Assembly (NCBI GenBank): GCA_018882485.1
Contig: VERU01000019.1
Span: forward strand, 1 to 13,561
Source of the DNA: Rhodoferax sp.
GTDB taxonomy: Bacteria > Pseudomonadota > Gammaproteobacteria > Burkholderiales > Burkholderiaceae_C
DNA length: 13,561 nucleotides
Direction of reading: 5' to 3'
Position 1 is the first letter of the stretch. Each line of letters opens with the position of its first letter. Positions 7,024-13,561 of the stretch are shown one piece after another. The position numbers were made by a program, and so were the translations under genes. Under the pieces are notes generated by a model, which worked only from the letters and a program-made list of their open reading frames with translations, did no database searches and was not told the origin of the DNA.

Positions 7024-8772
7024 TCAGTGCCAGGGCCGAGTGTCGGGGGCGCCGGGCTGGCGGTCCTGCACCCACTGGTGCAGGGCTTCGGCGGGCATCG
7101 GCCGGGCGATGCCGTAGCCCTGGGCCAGATGGCAGCCCAGCTCCCGCAGCCGCTCCACATGGGCCAGGGTTTCCACACCCTCGGCGATGACCTGGCGCCC
7201 GAAGGCCTCGGCCAGCGCGATGACCCCCTTGACGATGGACAGGTCGCCCTGATCGATCAGCATGTCGCGCACAAAGCTGCGGTCGATCTTCAAGGTTTCG
7301 GCCGGCAGCTGCTTGAGGTAGGTCAGCGAGGAATACCCGGTGCCGAAATCGTCCAGCGCGAACGAGATGCCCAGCGACTGGCAGGCCTGGATCACGCGGG
7401 CCACCTGCTCGGTGTTTTCCAGCTCGCTGGTCTCCAGGATCTCGAAGCTCAGGGGTTGGCTGCGGGCCAGCGGGTGCTGCGACAGGATGGCCGTGATGCG
7501 CTGCACAAAATGCTCGTCCTGCAGGTGGAACGCGTCGATGTTGACGCTGATTTCCAGGTCCAGGCCGGCCGAGCGCCAGCGCGCCGACTGCTCCAGCGCC
7601 CGTGCGATGACCCATTCGCCCAGCTGCACGCTCACCGGATGGTTCTTGGTGGTGGGCAGAAAGGCGCTGGGTTCCAGCAGGCCGCGCTCGGGATGCTGCC
7701 AGCGGATCAGGGCCTCCACCCCCACCACACGCCCGCTGCGCAGATCCACCTTGGGCTGGAAATGCAGCAGGAATTCGTCACGGTCCACGCCCTGCTCGAT
7801 GCGGCCCAGCGACTCGCCGTGGGTGCGCACAGCCGATTCGTAGGCCACGTCGTAGAACTGGATGCGGTTTTTGCCCGCCTGTTTGGCCGCGTACATGGCC
7901 CGGTCCGCATGGCGTACCAGCTGCTCCGCATCGCCTTCGTCCATGGGGTAGATGGTGACGCCCACGCTGGCGCTGACCTGGACCTGGGTGGCTCCCAGCT
8001 GAACCGGCTCGGCACAGGCGCCCAGCAGCCGATCGAGCGCCGGTCGGCACTGCTGGGCCCGGTCCAGTTCCACCAGAACGATCACGAATTCGTCGCCGCC
8101 GATGCGGGCGATCGAGTCGCCCTCGCGCAGATTGGACTTGAGCCGGCGCGACAGCGTGACCAGCAACTGGTCGCCGGCGTCGTGCCCCAGCCGGTCGTTG
8201 ATGGCCTTGAAGCCGTCCAGGTCCAGGAAGGCCACAGCCATCGACTGGTTGTGGCGGCGACAGGCCGTCATCGCCTGCCCGATGCGGTCGGACAGCAGCA
8301 CCCGGTTGGGCAGCCGCGTGAGCACATCGAAATGGGCCACCACCTCGAGCTGGTCCTGGATGCGCTTCTGCTGGGTGATGTCGTGCAGGGCGCCCACGAA
8401 GCCATCCTCGATGCGCGCCAGCGACAGCTCGACCCACAGGGCCGAGCCGTTGGCGTGCAGGATGCGCATCACCCGGGGCCGCGGTTCCAGGGTCCGCTCA
8501 GCCCCCTGCAGCGCACCTTCGAACAGCGGCTGGTCTTCCGGCATCACCAGCTGGCCGAGCGAGCGCCCCAGCAGCGCGGAGGCCGGGATGCCCGTGAGCC
8601 GCTCACACGCCTTGTTGAGGAACAGCACGCCGCCGGAGGTGTCGAGTTCAAACACGATCTCGGCCAGCAGCTCGATGCGCTGGCGCATGCGCCGCTCGCT
8701 GGCCACCAGCGCCTCCACCAACTGCGTGGTGGCCGAGGCCTGCAGGTCGTGGAGCAGCGTGGAGGTGGGCAT
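7024..8772 (-). CDS. PAS-GGDEF-EAL cyclic-di-GMP signalling protein
   Basis: The 582-residue protein has a PAS domain (about 28-140), a diguanylate cyclase GGDEF domain (about 145-310) and a c-di-GMP phosphodiesterase EAL domain (about 318-575). No membrane segment is seen, so it is probably cytoplasmic. The GGDEF motif is intact (225-229) and preceded by an RxxD inhibitory site (R216, D219). EAL motif residues are intact: E353 of EAL, N411, E444 or E447, DDFGTG (474-479), K495, E531 and Q551. Both activities are therefore possible. ATG 8772 (MPTSTLLHDL) is chosen over an upstream ATG at 8877 that overlaps the neighbouring gene. It begins 8 nt after the stop of the isochorismatase-like gene, so they are likely co-transcribed. 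Ends 24 nt from the convergent yggS stop. The PAS ligand is unknown. Confidence 0.93.
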   Translation of the reverse strand: MPTSTLLHDLQASATTQLVEALVASERRMRQRIELLAEIVFELDTSGGVLFLNKACERLTGIPASALLGRSLGQLVMPEDQPLFEGALQGAERTLEPRPRVMRILHANGSALWVELSLARIEDGFVGALHDITQQKRIQDQLEVVAHFDVLTRLPNRVLLSDRIGQAMTACRRHNQSMAVAFLDLDGFKAINDRLGHDAGDQLLVTLSRRLKSNLREGDSIARIGGDEFVIVLVELDRAQQCRPALDRLLGACAEPVQLGATQVQVSASVGVTIYPMDEGDAEQLVRHADRAMYAAKQAGKNRIQFYDVAYESAVRTHGESLGRIEQGVDRDEFLLHFQPKVDLRSGRVVGVEALIRWQHPERGLLEPSAFLPTTKNHPVSVQLGEWVIARALEQSARWRSAGLDLEISVNIDAFHLQDEHFVQRITAILSQHPLARSQPLSFEILETSELENTEQVARVIQACQSLGISFALDDFGTGYSSLTYLKQLPAETLKIDRSFVRDMLIDQGDLSIVKGVIALAEAFGRQVIAEGVETLAHVERLRELGCHLAQGYGIARPMPAEALHQWVQDRQPGAPDTRPWH

Positions 8773-8780
8773 GCGGTGGT

Positions 8781-9368
8781 TTAGATGACCTCGGTGCTGT
8801 TGATCACCGAGGCGTACAGCGGGAATACGCTGTGGCAGAAGAAGGCTTGTTCCGTGGCGGTGCGGGCCGAGCAGCAATCGGCCAGGATGTGCACGGCGTA
8901 ACCGCGTTCATAGGCTGCCCGACCGGTGGAATCGATGCACAGCGAGGTCACCATGCCGGCCAGCAGCACATCCCGGATGCCGCGGCCATCGAGCACCTGT
9001 TGCAGCGCCGTGTCCGAGAAGGCGTTGAACCCGACCTTGCCGCGCACATACTGGATGCGGTCGCCAAAGGTGGCGAGCTGCGGGATGTTGTCGGCTCCCG
9101 GCGTGCCCAGGGCGAAGGCCCCCGACTGCTTGATGGAGTGCAGGATGCCGGACGGGCTGGCCAGCGCCCGGTAGTCCGGCGTGAGCACGATGGGCGTGGA
9201 GATCAGCGTGGCGGGCGTGTCCACCAGCCGCCCGATCAGCGCCAGCGTGTTGGCCAGCACCTCGTCCACCCGTCCTGGCTCCTCGGCCACGCTGCGCAGG
9301 ATGCCGTCCGGCGCGAAGTAGTCGTTCTGGTAACCCACCAGGATCAGGGCCGTGTGCTCGAGGTTCAT
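8781..9368 (-). CDS. Isochorismatase-like hydrolase lacking the usual catalytic Asp
   Basis: The 195-residue protein belongs to the isochorismatase/nicotinamidase family (PF00857), whose members use an Asp-Lys-Cys triad on amide or vinyl-ether substrates. Lys111 (VRGKVGFNAF) and Cys144 (GMVTSLCIDSTGRAAYE) are in place, with the cis-peptide position at V140-T141. The first strand reads LILVGYQNDYF; the residue aligning with the catalytic Asp of the common LLVIDxQNDF pattern is Gly12. Asp16, four residues on, is the normal QND aspartate. The protein may use another base, have a different substrate or act as a binding protein. ATG 9368 (MNLEHTALIL) is chosen because the longer reading frame to 9500 runs into the asparaginase gene. 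No clear Shine-Dalgarno. It lies 85 nt downstream of the asparaginase and 8 nt upstream of the c-di-GMP gene. Confidence 0.88.
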   Translation of the reverse strand: MNLEHTALILVGYQNDYFAPDGILRSVAEEPGRVDEVLANTLALIGRLVDTPATLISTPIVLTPDYRALASPSGILHSIKQSGAFALGTPGADNIPQLATFGDRIQYVRGKVGFNAFSDTALQQVLDGRGIRDVLLAGMVTSLCIDSTGRAAYERGYAVHILADCCSARTATEQAFFCHSVFPLYASVINSTEVI

Positions 9369-9453
9369 GGGGCGACGTGGGCGTGTAGAGAGGGAGGATG
9401 CGCGAACCCGGGATGATAGCCCCGGTGGGGCGATCGTGCACCCTCCTGCAGGT

Positions 9454-10470
9454 TCAGGTGGCCTGTGCGCGTTGCAGCCGCAGAACGGTGCGTCGCTCAC
9501 CCACCCGCAGGCCGCGCGCGTTGGTCAGCACACGGGCACGCCAGGCGGCCAGTTCCAGCCGTTGGACGTCGTCCAGCCACCCCAGCTGGTCCAGCACCTC
9601 CACGGTTGCGGCGAACAGCGCGGGCTTGTTGCCGTCGATCACCTTGATGGCCAGCGCCTGGCCCCGGCTGCGACTGCCCAGCACCTGCACGCCATCGGCG
9701 CCGACCTTGCTCACCCAGTCGCCCCGCCCGGCCTGCATGAAGGCCAGGTCGTTGCGGCCGGTGCCCGACACCATGTCGGGATGGGTGGTCATGGCCTGGG
9801 CCAGCAGCGCAAAGCTGGCACCGAACTCGGGGTCCCGTTCTCCGCTGGCCAGGCGGGCATAGCCCTGCGCGAGCCGGGCCAGCGGCAGCGCGTAATTGGG
9901 CGCCGAACACCCGTCGATGCCCATCCGCAGTGCCGAAACCTCGGTGCCAGTGGCCCGTGCCACATGGTCGCGCACGGCCTGTTGCAGCGCATGGCCGGGC
10001 TCGATGTAGTCGTCGGTGGACAGGCCATGCTGCACGCAGTAGGCCAGGAAACCGGCATGTTTGCCGCTGCAGTTGTTGTGCCGTTCGTCGAACTGCAGGC
10101 CCGGTGGCGGAGCCTGGTCGAGTTGCCCGTAAAGGCCGGGCACGTGGCAGCCGCAGCGCAGCGCCCGGTGGGTCAGCCCAGCTTTCTCCAGCATGCCCTG
10201 GGCCTGGGCCACGTGGGCTTCTTCCCCGTTGTGGCTGGCGCACATCAGGGCGACCTGCGGCAGCGAGAAGCCGAAATGGGCCGGTCCGCCGGCCTGCACG
10301 AATGGCAGCGCCTGCAGTGCCTTGAGCGTGGAGCGGGAAAACGTCAGCCAGTTCGGGTCGCCGGCCTGTGCCAGCAGGCGCCCGGTCGCATCGACCACGG
10401 CCACCGCCCCGAAATGCAGGCATTCCAGGGTGCCGCCGCGGCTCAGTTCGACCAAAGGGACCAAGTTCAT
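9454..10470 (-). CDS. ReAV-type (class 3) L-asparaginase, Asparaginase_II family
   Basis: The 338-residue protein belongs to the PF06089/COG4448 family, unrelated to AnsA/AnsB-type enzymes, and is expected to hydrolyse L-asparagine to aspartate and ammonia in the cytoplasm. Residues align one position below those of Rhizobium etli ReAV: S47-x-x-K50 (SRSTLK), S79 (CASHNGEE), C134 and K137 (NNCSGKHAGF), and C188 (GIDGCSAPNYALP). The second Ser-Lys partner is probably K255 (WVSKVG). The two Ser-Lys pairs and the zinc ligands are thus all present. Start ATG 10470 is fixed by a strong AAGGAG site 7 nt upstream. The gene is divergent from the crotonase gene across 178 nt and is followed on the same strand by the hydrolase and c-di-GMP genes. 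No signal peptide. Confidence 0.9.
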   Translation of the reverse strand: MNLVPLVELSRGGTLECLHFGAVAVVDATGRLLAQAGDPNWLTFSRSTLKALQALPFVQAGGPAHFGFSLPQVALMCASHNGEEAHVAQAQGMLEKAGLTHRALRCGCHVPGLYGQLDQAPPPGLQFDERHNNCSGKHAGFLAYCVQHGLSTDDYIEPGHALQQAVRDHVARATGTEVSALRMGIDGCSAPNYALPLARLAQGYARLASGERDPEFGASFALLAQAMTTHPDMVSGTGRNDLAFMQAGRGDWVSKVGADGVQVLGSRSRGQALAIKVIDGNKPALFAATVEVLDQLGWLDDVQRLELAAWRARVLTNARGLRVGERRTVLRLQRAQAT

Positions 10471-10648
10471 AGGGCATCTCCTTGCAAGGCGGTACCGGCA
10501 CCGCGAGGCCCGATGTTCGCACGGGTGGCGTCTGGCAGGCCCGGTCAGGTTCGGCTGCGGGTTGGGGCGGCGGCCTGTGGCGCCGGGATGGACCCGCCCC
10601 CCCTGCGGCACAATCGCCGGCACAGGATTTCGCCTTGGAGCACGCCGC
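10471..10648. promoter_or_regulatory. Divergent promoter region between asparaginase and crotonase genes
   Basis: These 178 nt must hold the promoters of both divergent genes. On the plus strand CACAAT (10609-10614) is a possible -10 hexamer about 35 nt before the crotonase start, but no good -35 lies 16-18 nt upstream (the bases there read GGATGG). GGAG (10637-10640) is the crotonase Shine-Dalgarno. I found no convincing -35/-10 pair for the asparaginase and no clear operator palindrome. Confidence 0.35.
10478..10483 (-). promoter_or_regulatory. Strong Shine-Dalgarno for the asparaginase
   Basis: On the minus strand AAGGAG lies 7 nt upstream of ATG 10470. It is the strongest ribosome-binding site in the window and rules out the long in-frame upstream extension. 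Confidence 0.65.
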
Positions 10649-11485
10649 ATGAATGCACCTTCCAGCCCCGACCCCGGTGATGGGGTTCCAACGGTTGCAG
10701 ACCCGCTGGCCAGTCCGCCTGGGGCCGAACTGGCCGTGGCGCTGCGCGGGCCGGTGCTGTGGCTGACCATCCAGCGCGAAGAGCGGCGCAACGCCATCAG
10801 CCATGGCGTGATCGCAGCCATGGCCGCAGCCATCGCCGCCGCGCAGGGGCGGCGTGACATCCGGGCCATCGTCATCACCGGAGCGGGCAGCAAGGCCTTT
10901 TGCGCCGGTGCCGACCTGCAGGCCGCCCAGGCCTTCACCACCGATTACTCCGAGCCCCAGGGTCATGTGGCCCGGCTGCTGCGGGTGGCCCGCGCCAGCA
11001 CCCTGCCGCTGGTGGCGCGCGTCAATGGCAGCTGCATGGCCGGCGGCATGGGGCTGTTGGCCATGTGTGACATGGCGGTGGCCGCGCCGCATGCCCTGTT
11101 TGGCCTGCCGGAGGTCAAGGTGGGCGTGTTTCCGGCGCAGGTTCTCAGCGTGCTGCAGCACCTGATCCCGCGCCGCCGGCTCGCCGAAATGTGCCTGACC
11201 GGCGAGCCGATCACCGCCGCGCAGGCGCTGGACTACGAGCTGGTCAACCATGTGGACGAAGACCTGGACGGGCGGCTGCAATGGCTGCTCGACCGCATGC
11301 TGGACAAGTCGCCCGCAGCGCTGCGGCGGGGGCTCTACACCATGAAGGCGATCGAGGCCATGGCCTTCGAAGAGAGCATGTCCTTCACCGAAAGCCAGAT
11401 CGCGCTGTTCACCCTGACCGACGATGCCCGCGAAGGGCAGCTGGCTTTCCAGCAGAAGCGCAAGCCGCAGTGGGTGGGCCGGTGA
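10649..11485 (+). CDS. Enoyl-CoA hydratase/isomerase (crotonase) family protein
   Basis: The 278-residue protein has a crotonase fold (PF00378) after about 28 low-complexity residues. Oxyanion-hole motifs are present: AFCAGADL (83-90) and NGSCMAGGMGLLAMCD (126-141). Of the two catalytic glutamates of rat enoyl-CoA hydratase, the E164 equivalent is kept as E155 (LFGLPEVKVG) while the E144 equivalent is Gly135. That pattern is found in crotonase members that are not simple hydratases, such as isomerases or lyases, so the reaction is undetermined. ATG 10649 has GGAG 8 nt upstream. The stop overlaps the GTG start of the GMC oxidoreductase (GTGA), so the pair is translationally coupled and probably acts in one catabolic route. 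Confidence 0.9.
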   Translation: MNAPSSPDPGDGVPTVADPLASPPGAELAVALRGPVLWLTIQREERRNAISHGVIAAMAAAIAAAQGRRDIRAIVITGAGSKAFCAGADLQAAQAFTTDYSEPQGHVARLLRVARASTLPLVARVNGSCMAGGMGLLAMCDMAVAAPHALFGLPEVKVGVFPAQVLSVLQHLIPRRRLAEMCLTGEPITAAQALDYELVNHVDEDLDGRLQWLLDRMLDKSPAALRRGLYTMKAIEAMAFEESMSFTESQIALFTLTDDAREGQLAFQQKRKPQWVGR

Positions 11486-13200
11486 GCAGCGCCTTTGATT
11501 ACATCGTGGTCGGGGCCGGCACCGCCGGTAGCCTGCTGGCCAACCGATTGTCCATGGACGGGCGTCGCCGGGTGCTGCTGATCGAGGCCGGCCGGCGGGA
11601 CGATTACCACTGGATCCACATCCCGGTCGGCTATCTGTACTGCATCGGCAATCCGCGCACCGACTGGCTGTACCGCACCGAGCCCGATGCCGGGCTCAAC
11701 GGCCGTTCGCTGCGCTACCCGCGTGGCAAGGTGCTGGGGGGGTGCAGCAGCATCAACGGCATGATCTACATGCGGGGCCAGTCGCGCGACTACGACGGCT
11801 GGTCCGAACTGACGGGCGATGCGGCCTGGCGCTGGGACCAGGTGTTGCCTTACTTCCGTCTGCACGAAGACCACCACGGTGGCGCCGGGCCTCATCACGG
11901 CGCGCGCGGCGTGGTCGAGCCGCAGGTGCAGCAAGACAGTCCTTATGGCCGCCTGTTGCGGGGCCGGCAGGCCGGGGGTGAATGGCGCGTCGAGCAGCCT
12001 CGCGTGCGATGGGCCATCCTGGACGCCTTCGCCGAAGCGGCCCAGCAGGCGGGCATTCCGGCCACACCGGATTTCAACCGCGGTGACAACGAAGGGGTGA
12101 GCTATTTCGAGGTGAACCAGAAGGCCGGCTGGCGCTGGAACACCGCCAAAGCCTTTCTGCGGCCCACCTGTTACGGGCGCCCGAATGTGGAAATCTGGAC
12201 CTCGGCCCGGGTGTCGCGGCTGGTGCTGGACCGCCAGCCCGATGGCAGTCTGCGCTGCAGCGGCGTGCAGGTCTGGACTGGGCAGGAGATGGTGACGGCC
12301 ACGGCCAGCGCCGAGGTGGTGCTCAGCGCCGGCAGCATCGGGTCGGTACAACTGCTGCAGCTTTCGGGCATCGGTCCTTCTGCCGTCCTGCAGCAGCACG
12401 GCGTGCCGGTGGTGCACGACGCCCCAGGCGTGGGCGCCAACCTGCAGGACCATCTGCAAATCCGTTCGGTGTACCAGGTGCAGGGGGTCTCCACCCTCAA
12501 CACCCGTGCCCGATCCTGGCTGGGCCGGGCCGCCATCGGTCTGGAGTACGCCCTGCGGCGTACCGGGCCCATGAGTATGGCGCCCTCGCAGCTGGGTGCC
12601 TTCACCCGCAGCGACCCGGCCCGGCCCTGGTCGAACATCCAGTACCACGTGCAACCGCTGAGCCTGGATGCCTTTGGCGAGCCCCTGCACCGCTTCAACG
12701 CGTTCACCGCCAGCGTGTGCAACCTCAATCCGACCAGCCGCGGTACGGTGCACATCACCAGCCCCCGGTTTGAGGATGCGCCGCGCATCAGCCCCAACTA
12801 CCTCGCCACCGAGGAGGACCGACGGGTGGCCGCCGATTCGTTGCGGGTGACGCGGCACATCGTGTCGCAGCCGGCGTTGGCGCGCTACCGCCCGCAGGAA
12901 TTCAAACCCGGGGTCCAGTACCAGACCGACGACGACCTGGTCCGGCTGGCGGGCGACATCGCCACGACCATCTTCCATCCGGTGGGCACCACCCGCATGG
13001 GTCGGGCGAGCGACCCGATGGCGGTGGTGGATGCCCGCTTGCGCGTGCTCGGGCCCGGCCCCGGCGGCCGGGTGCATGGACTGCGGGTGGCCGATGCCGG
13101 TGTGATGCCGGTCATCACCAGCGGCAACACCAACGCGCCCACCCTGATGATTGCCGAGCGGGCTGCCCAGTGGATGTTCGAGGACGCCAGTCGGGGGTAA
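11482..13200 (+). CDS. GMC-family FAD oxidoreductase (choline/alcohol dehydrogenase-like)
   Basis: The 572-residue flavoprotein has GMC_oxred_N (PF00732) and GMC_oxred_C (PF05199) domains and would oxidise an alcohol. The FAD-binding motif VVGAGTAGS (9-17) is followed by E35 for ribose binding. GMC signature 1 is PRGKVLGGCSSINGMIYMRG (80-99); signature 2 is SAGSIGSVQLLQLSGIGP (282-299). The active-site pair is His499 (FHPVGTTRMG) and Asn551 (SGNTNAPT), as in choline-dehydrogenase-like enzymes. No signal peptide, so cytoplasmic; substrate unknown. Start GTG 11482 overlaps the crotonase stop. Residues about 143-163 (11908-11970) look like an insertion compared with related proteins I remember. 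Ends 152 nt before a strong terminator. Confidence 0.93.
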   Translation: MSSAFDYIVVGAGTAGSLLANRLSMDGRRRVLLIEAGRRDDYHWIHIPVGYLYCIGNPRTDWLYRTEPDAGLNGRSLRYPRGKVLGGCSSINGMIYMRGQSRDYDGWSELTGDAAWRWDQVLPYFRLHEDHHGGAGPHHGARGVVEPQVQQDSPYGRLLRGRQAGGEWRVEQPRVRWAILDAFAEAAQQAGIPATPDFNRGDNEGVSYFEVNQKAGWRWNTAKAFLRPTCYGRPNVEIWTSARVSRLVLDRQPDGSLRCSGVQVWTGQEMVTATASAEVVLSAGSIGSVQLLQLSGIGPSAVLQQHGVPVVHDAPGVGANLQDHLQIRSVYQVQGVSTLNTRARSWLGRAAIGLEYALRRTGPMSMAPSQLGAFTRSDPARPWSNIQYHVQPLSLDAFGEPLHRFNAFTASVCNLNPTSRGTVHITSPRFEDAPRISPNYLATEEDRRVAADSLRVTRHIVSQPALARYRPQEFKPGVQYQTDDDLVRLAGDIATTIFHPVGTTRMGRASDPMAVVDARLRVLGPGPGGRVHGLRVADAGVMPVITSGNTNAPTLMIAERAAQWMFEDASRG

Positions 13201-13352
13201 GCCCCTACGGACAAATCCCGATGCCCGCTGCGGGAGCCCGCGCGTACAGTCGCGTCACTCACTCGGGCTGCAGGCCCATCAGAGGTGGGGACCCCAGGAG
13301 ATGCGCCGCCCACGGCGTCTGCAGGGCCGTCGGCGCCTCCGCGCCCTAGCCC
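13201..13352. other. Intergenic stretch downstream of the GMC gene with no recognised gene
   Basis: These 152 nt have no ORF with family resemblance and no T-tract terminator before the one at 13353. Short GC-rich hairpins are possible, such as GGGC-TGCAG-GCCC at 13265-13277. It could be 3' untranslated sequence of the crotonase-GMC transcript, or house a small RNA ended by the terminator; nothing here proves either. Confidence 0.3.
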
Positions 13353-13383
13353 AAAAAAACACCGGCCACCCCGGTGTTTTTTT
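13353..13383. terminator. Perfect 13-bp bidirectional intrinsic terminator
   Basis: A7-CACCGG (13353-13365) pairs perfectly with CCGGTG-T7 (13371-13383) around a CCACC loop. Either strand shows a GC-rich stem followed by a run of seven U. On the plus strand it ends transcription from the crotonase-GMC unit, 152 nt after the GMC stop. Confidence 0.93.
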
Positions 13384-13424
13384 ATGTCCAAATCGGCCTT
13401 CAAGCCTTGTTCCTATTGGGTTTC

Positions 13425-13445
13425 TAGCTATTGTTTTGGTAGCTA
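13425..13445. repeat. TAGCTA palindromic element upstream of the permease gene
   Basis: TAGCTA (13425-13430) and TAGCTA (13440-13445) flank TTGTTTTGG. Since TAGCTA is its own reverse complement, the arms are both direct and inverted repeats; the direct repeat extends to TAGCTATT. The core 13427-13443 matches 13 of 17 bases of the palindrome at 3233-3249. Short AT-rich elements of this shape are, from memory, common in Comamonadaceae intergenic DNA. Confidence 0.5.
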
Positions 13446-13477
13446 TTTGAAACTCCTTGCGGTGCGACAATGCCGCC

Positions 13478-13561
13478 ATGGAATGGTTCATCGTCACGGT
13501 TGCCTCGCTGTTGGCGGGTTTCATCGACTCCATCGTCGGCGGCGGTGGCCTGGTGCTGGTG
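13478..13561 (+). CDS. TauE/SafE (TSUP) family membrane permease, N-terminal fragment
   Basis: Only the first 28 codons are in the window. They encode MEWFIVTVASLLAGFIDSIV followed by GGGGLVLV, the typical first transmembrane segment of TauE/SafE (PF01925) proteins, where LAGFIDSIVGGGGL is the recurring N-terminal motif. The family exports or imports sulfonates, sulfite, sulfoacetate and related organic anions across the inner membrane; the substrate cannot be told. GACAAT (13466-13471) lies just upstream as a possible -10, which would make the leader very short. No strong Shine-Dalgarno is seen before ATG 13478. The gene is insulated from upstream transcription by the terminator at 13353-13383. 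Confidence 0.85.
   Translation, partial: MEWFIVTVASLLAGFIDSIVGGGGLVLV

Noticed and set aside
9419..9431. GCCCC-GGT-GGGGC hairpin after the asparaginase gene
   Set aside because: A 5-bp stem with a triloop and no U-tract is too weak to call a terminator between the asparaginase and hydrolase genes.
13301..13450. Short plus-strand reading frame ATGCGCCGC... running through the terminator
   Set aside because: It translates the intrinsic terminator hairpin and U-tract, has Arg-rich low-complexity sequence and no family resemblance. A coding role is unlikely.

Overview
The window is high-GC DNA (clearly above 60% G+C) from a beta-proteobacterium. The encoded proteins and gene order fit Burkholderiales, most likely family Comamonadaceae. 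That placement is from memory of related proteins, not from a search. Every gene recognised is chromosomal housekeeping or metabolic in type. I saw no transposase, phage gene, tRNA, rRNA or CRISPR array.

Layout. (1) Positions 1-2420 hold rsmI (minus strand, cut by the window edge) and, divergently, yraN, a diaA/gmhA-type SIS gene and a dolP-type BON lipoprotein. This is the E. coli yraL-(lpoA)-yraN-diaA-dolP neighbourhood without lpoA. (2) Positions 2473-6254, minus strand, hold pilT, a stand-alone cyclic-nucleotide-binding-domain gene, pilU and a 3-hydroxyisobutyrate-dehydrogenase-type oxidoreductase, tightly spaced like an operon. PilT and PilU power type IV pilus retraction. (3) Positions 6289-6999 hold yggS (PLP homeostasis), divergent from pilT. 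(4) Positions 7024-10470, minus strand, hold a ReAV-type zinc L-asparaginase, an isochorismatase-like hydrolase whose usual catalytic Asp is Gly, and a PAS-GGDEF-EAL c-di-GMP protein that starts 8 nt after the hydrolase. (5) Positions 10649-13200, plus strand, hold a crotonase-family protein overlapping a GMC flavin oxidoreductase. (6) Positions 13201-13477 are intergenic, with a perfect 13-bp bidirectional terminator and a short TAGCTA palindrome. (7) From 13478 runs the first 28 codons of a TauE/SafE (TSUP) membrane permease.

How the genes relate. Two themes recur. Twitching motility and second messengers appear together: pilT/pilU flank a cyclic-nucleotide-type sensor, and a c-di-GMP enzyme lies about 1 kb away in another operon. 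Small catabolic units also recur: asparaginase with an amidohydrolase-like protein, and crotonase with GMC oxidoreductase.

No wholly new system is evident. The points most worth checking are the cNMP-domain protein between pilT and pilU, the isochorismatase homologue lacking its Asp beside a c-di-GMP enzyme, the DiaA-position protein that keeps GmhA metal ligands, and a short palindrome found both inside a gene and between genes.
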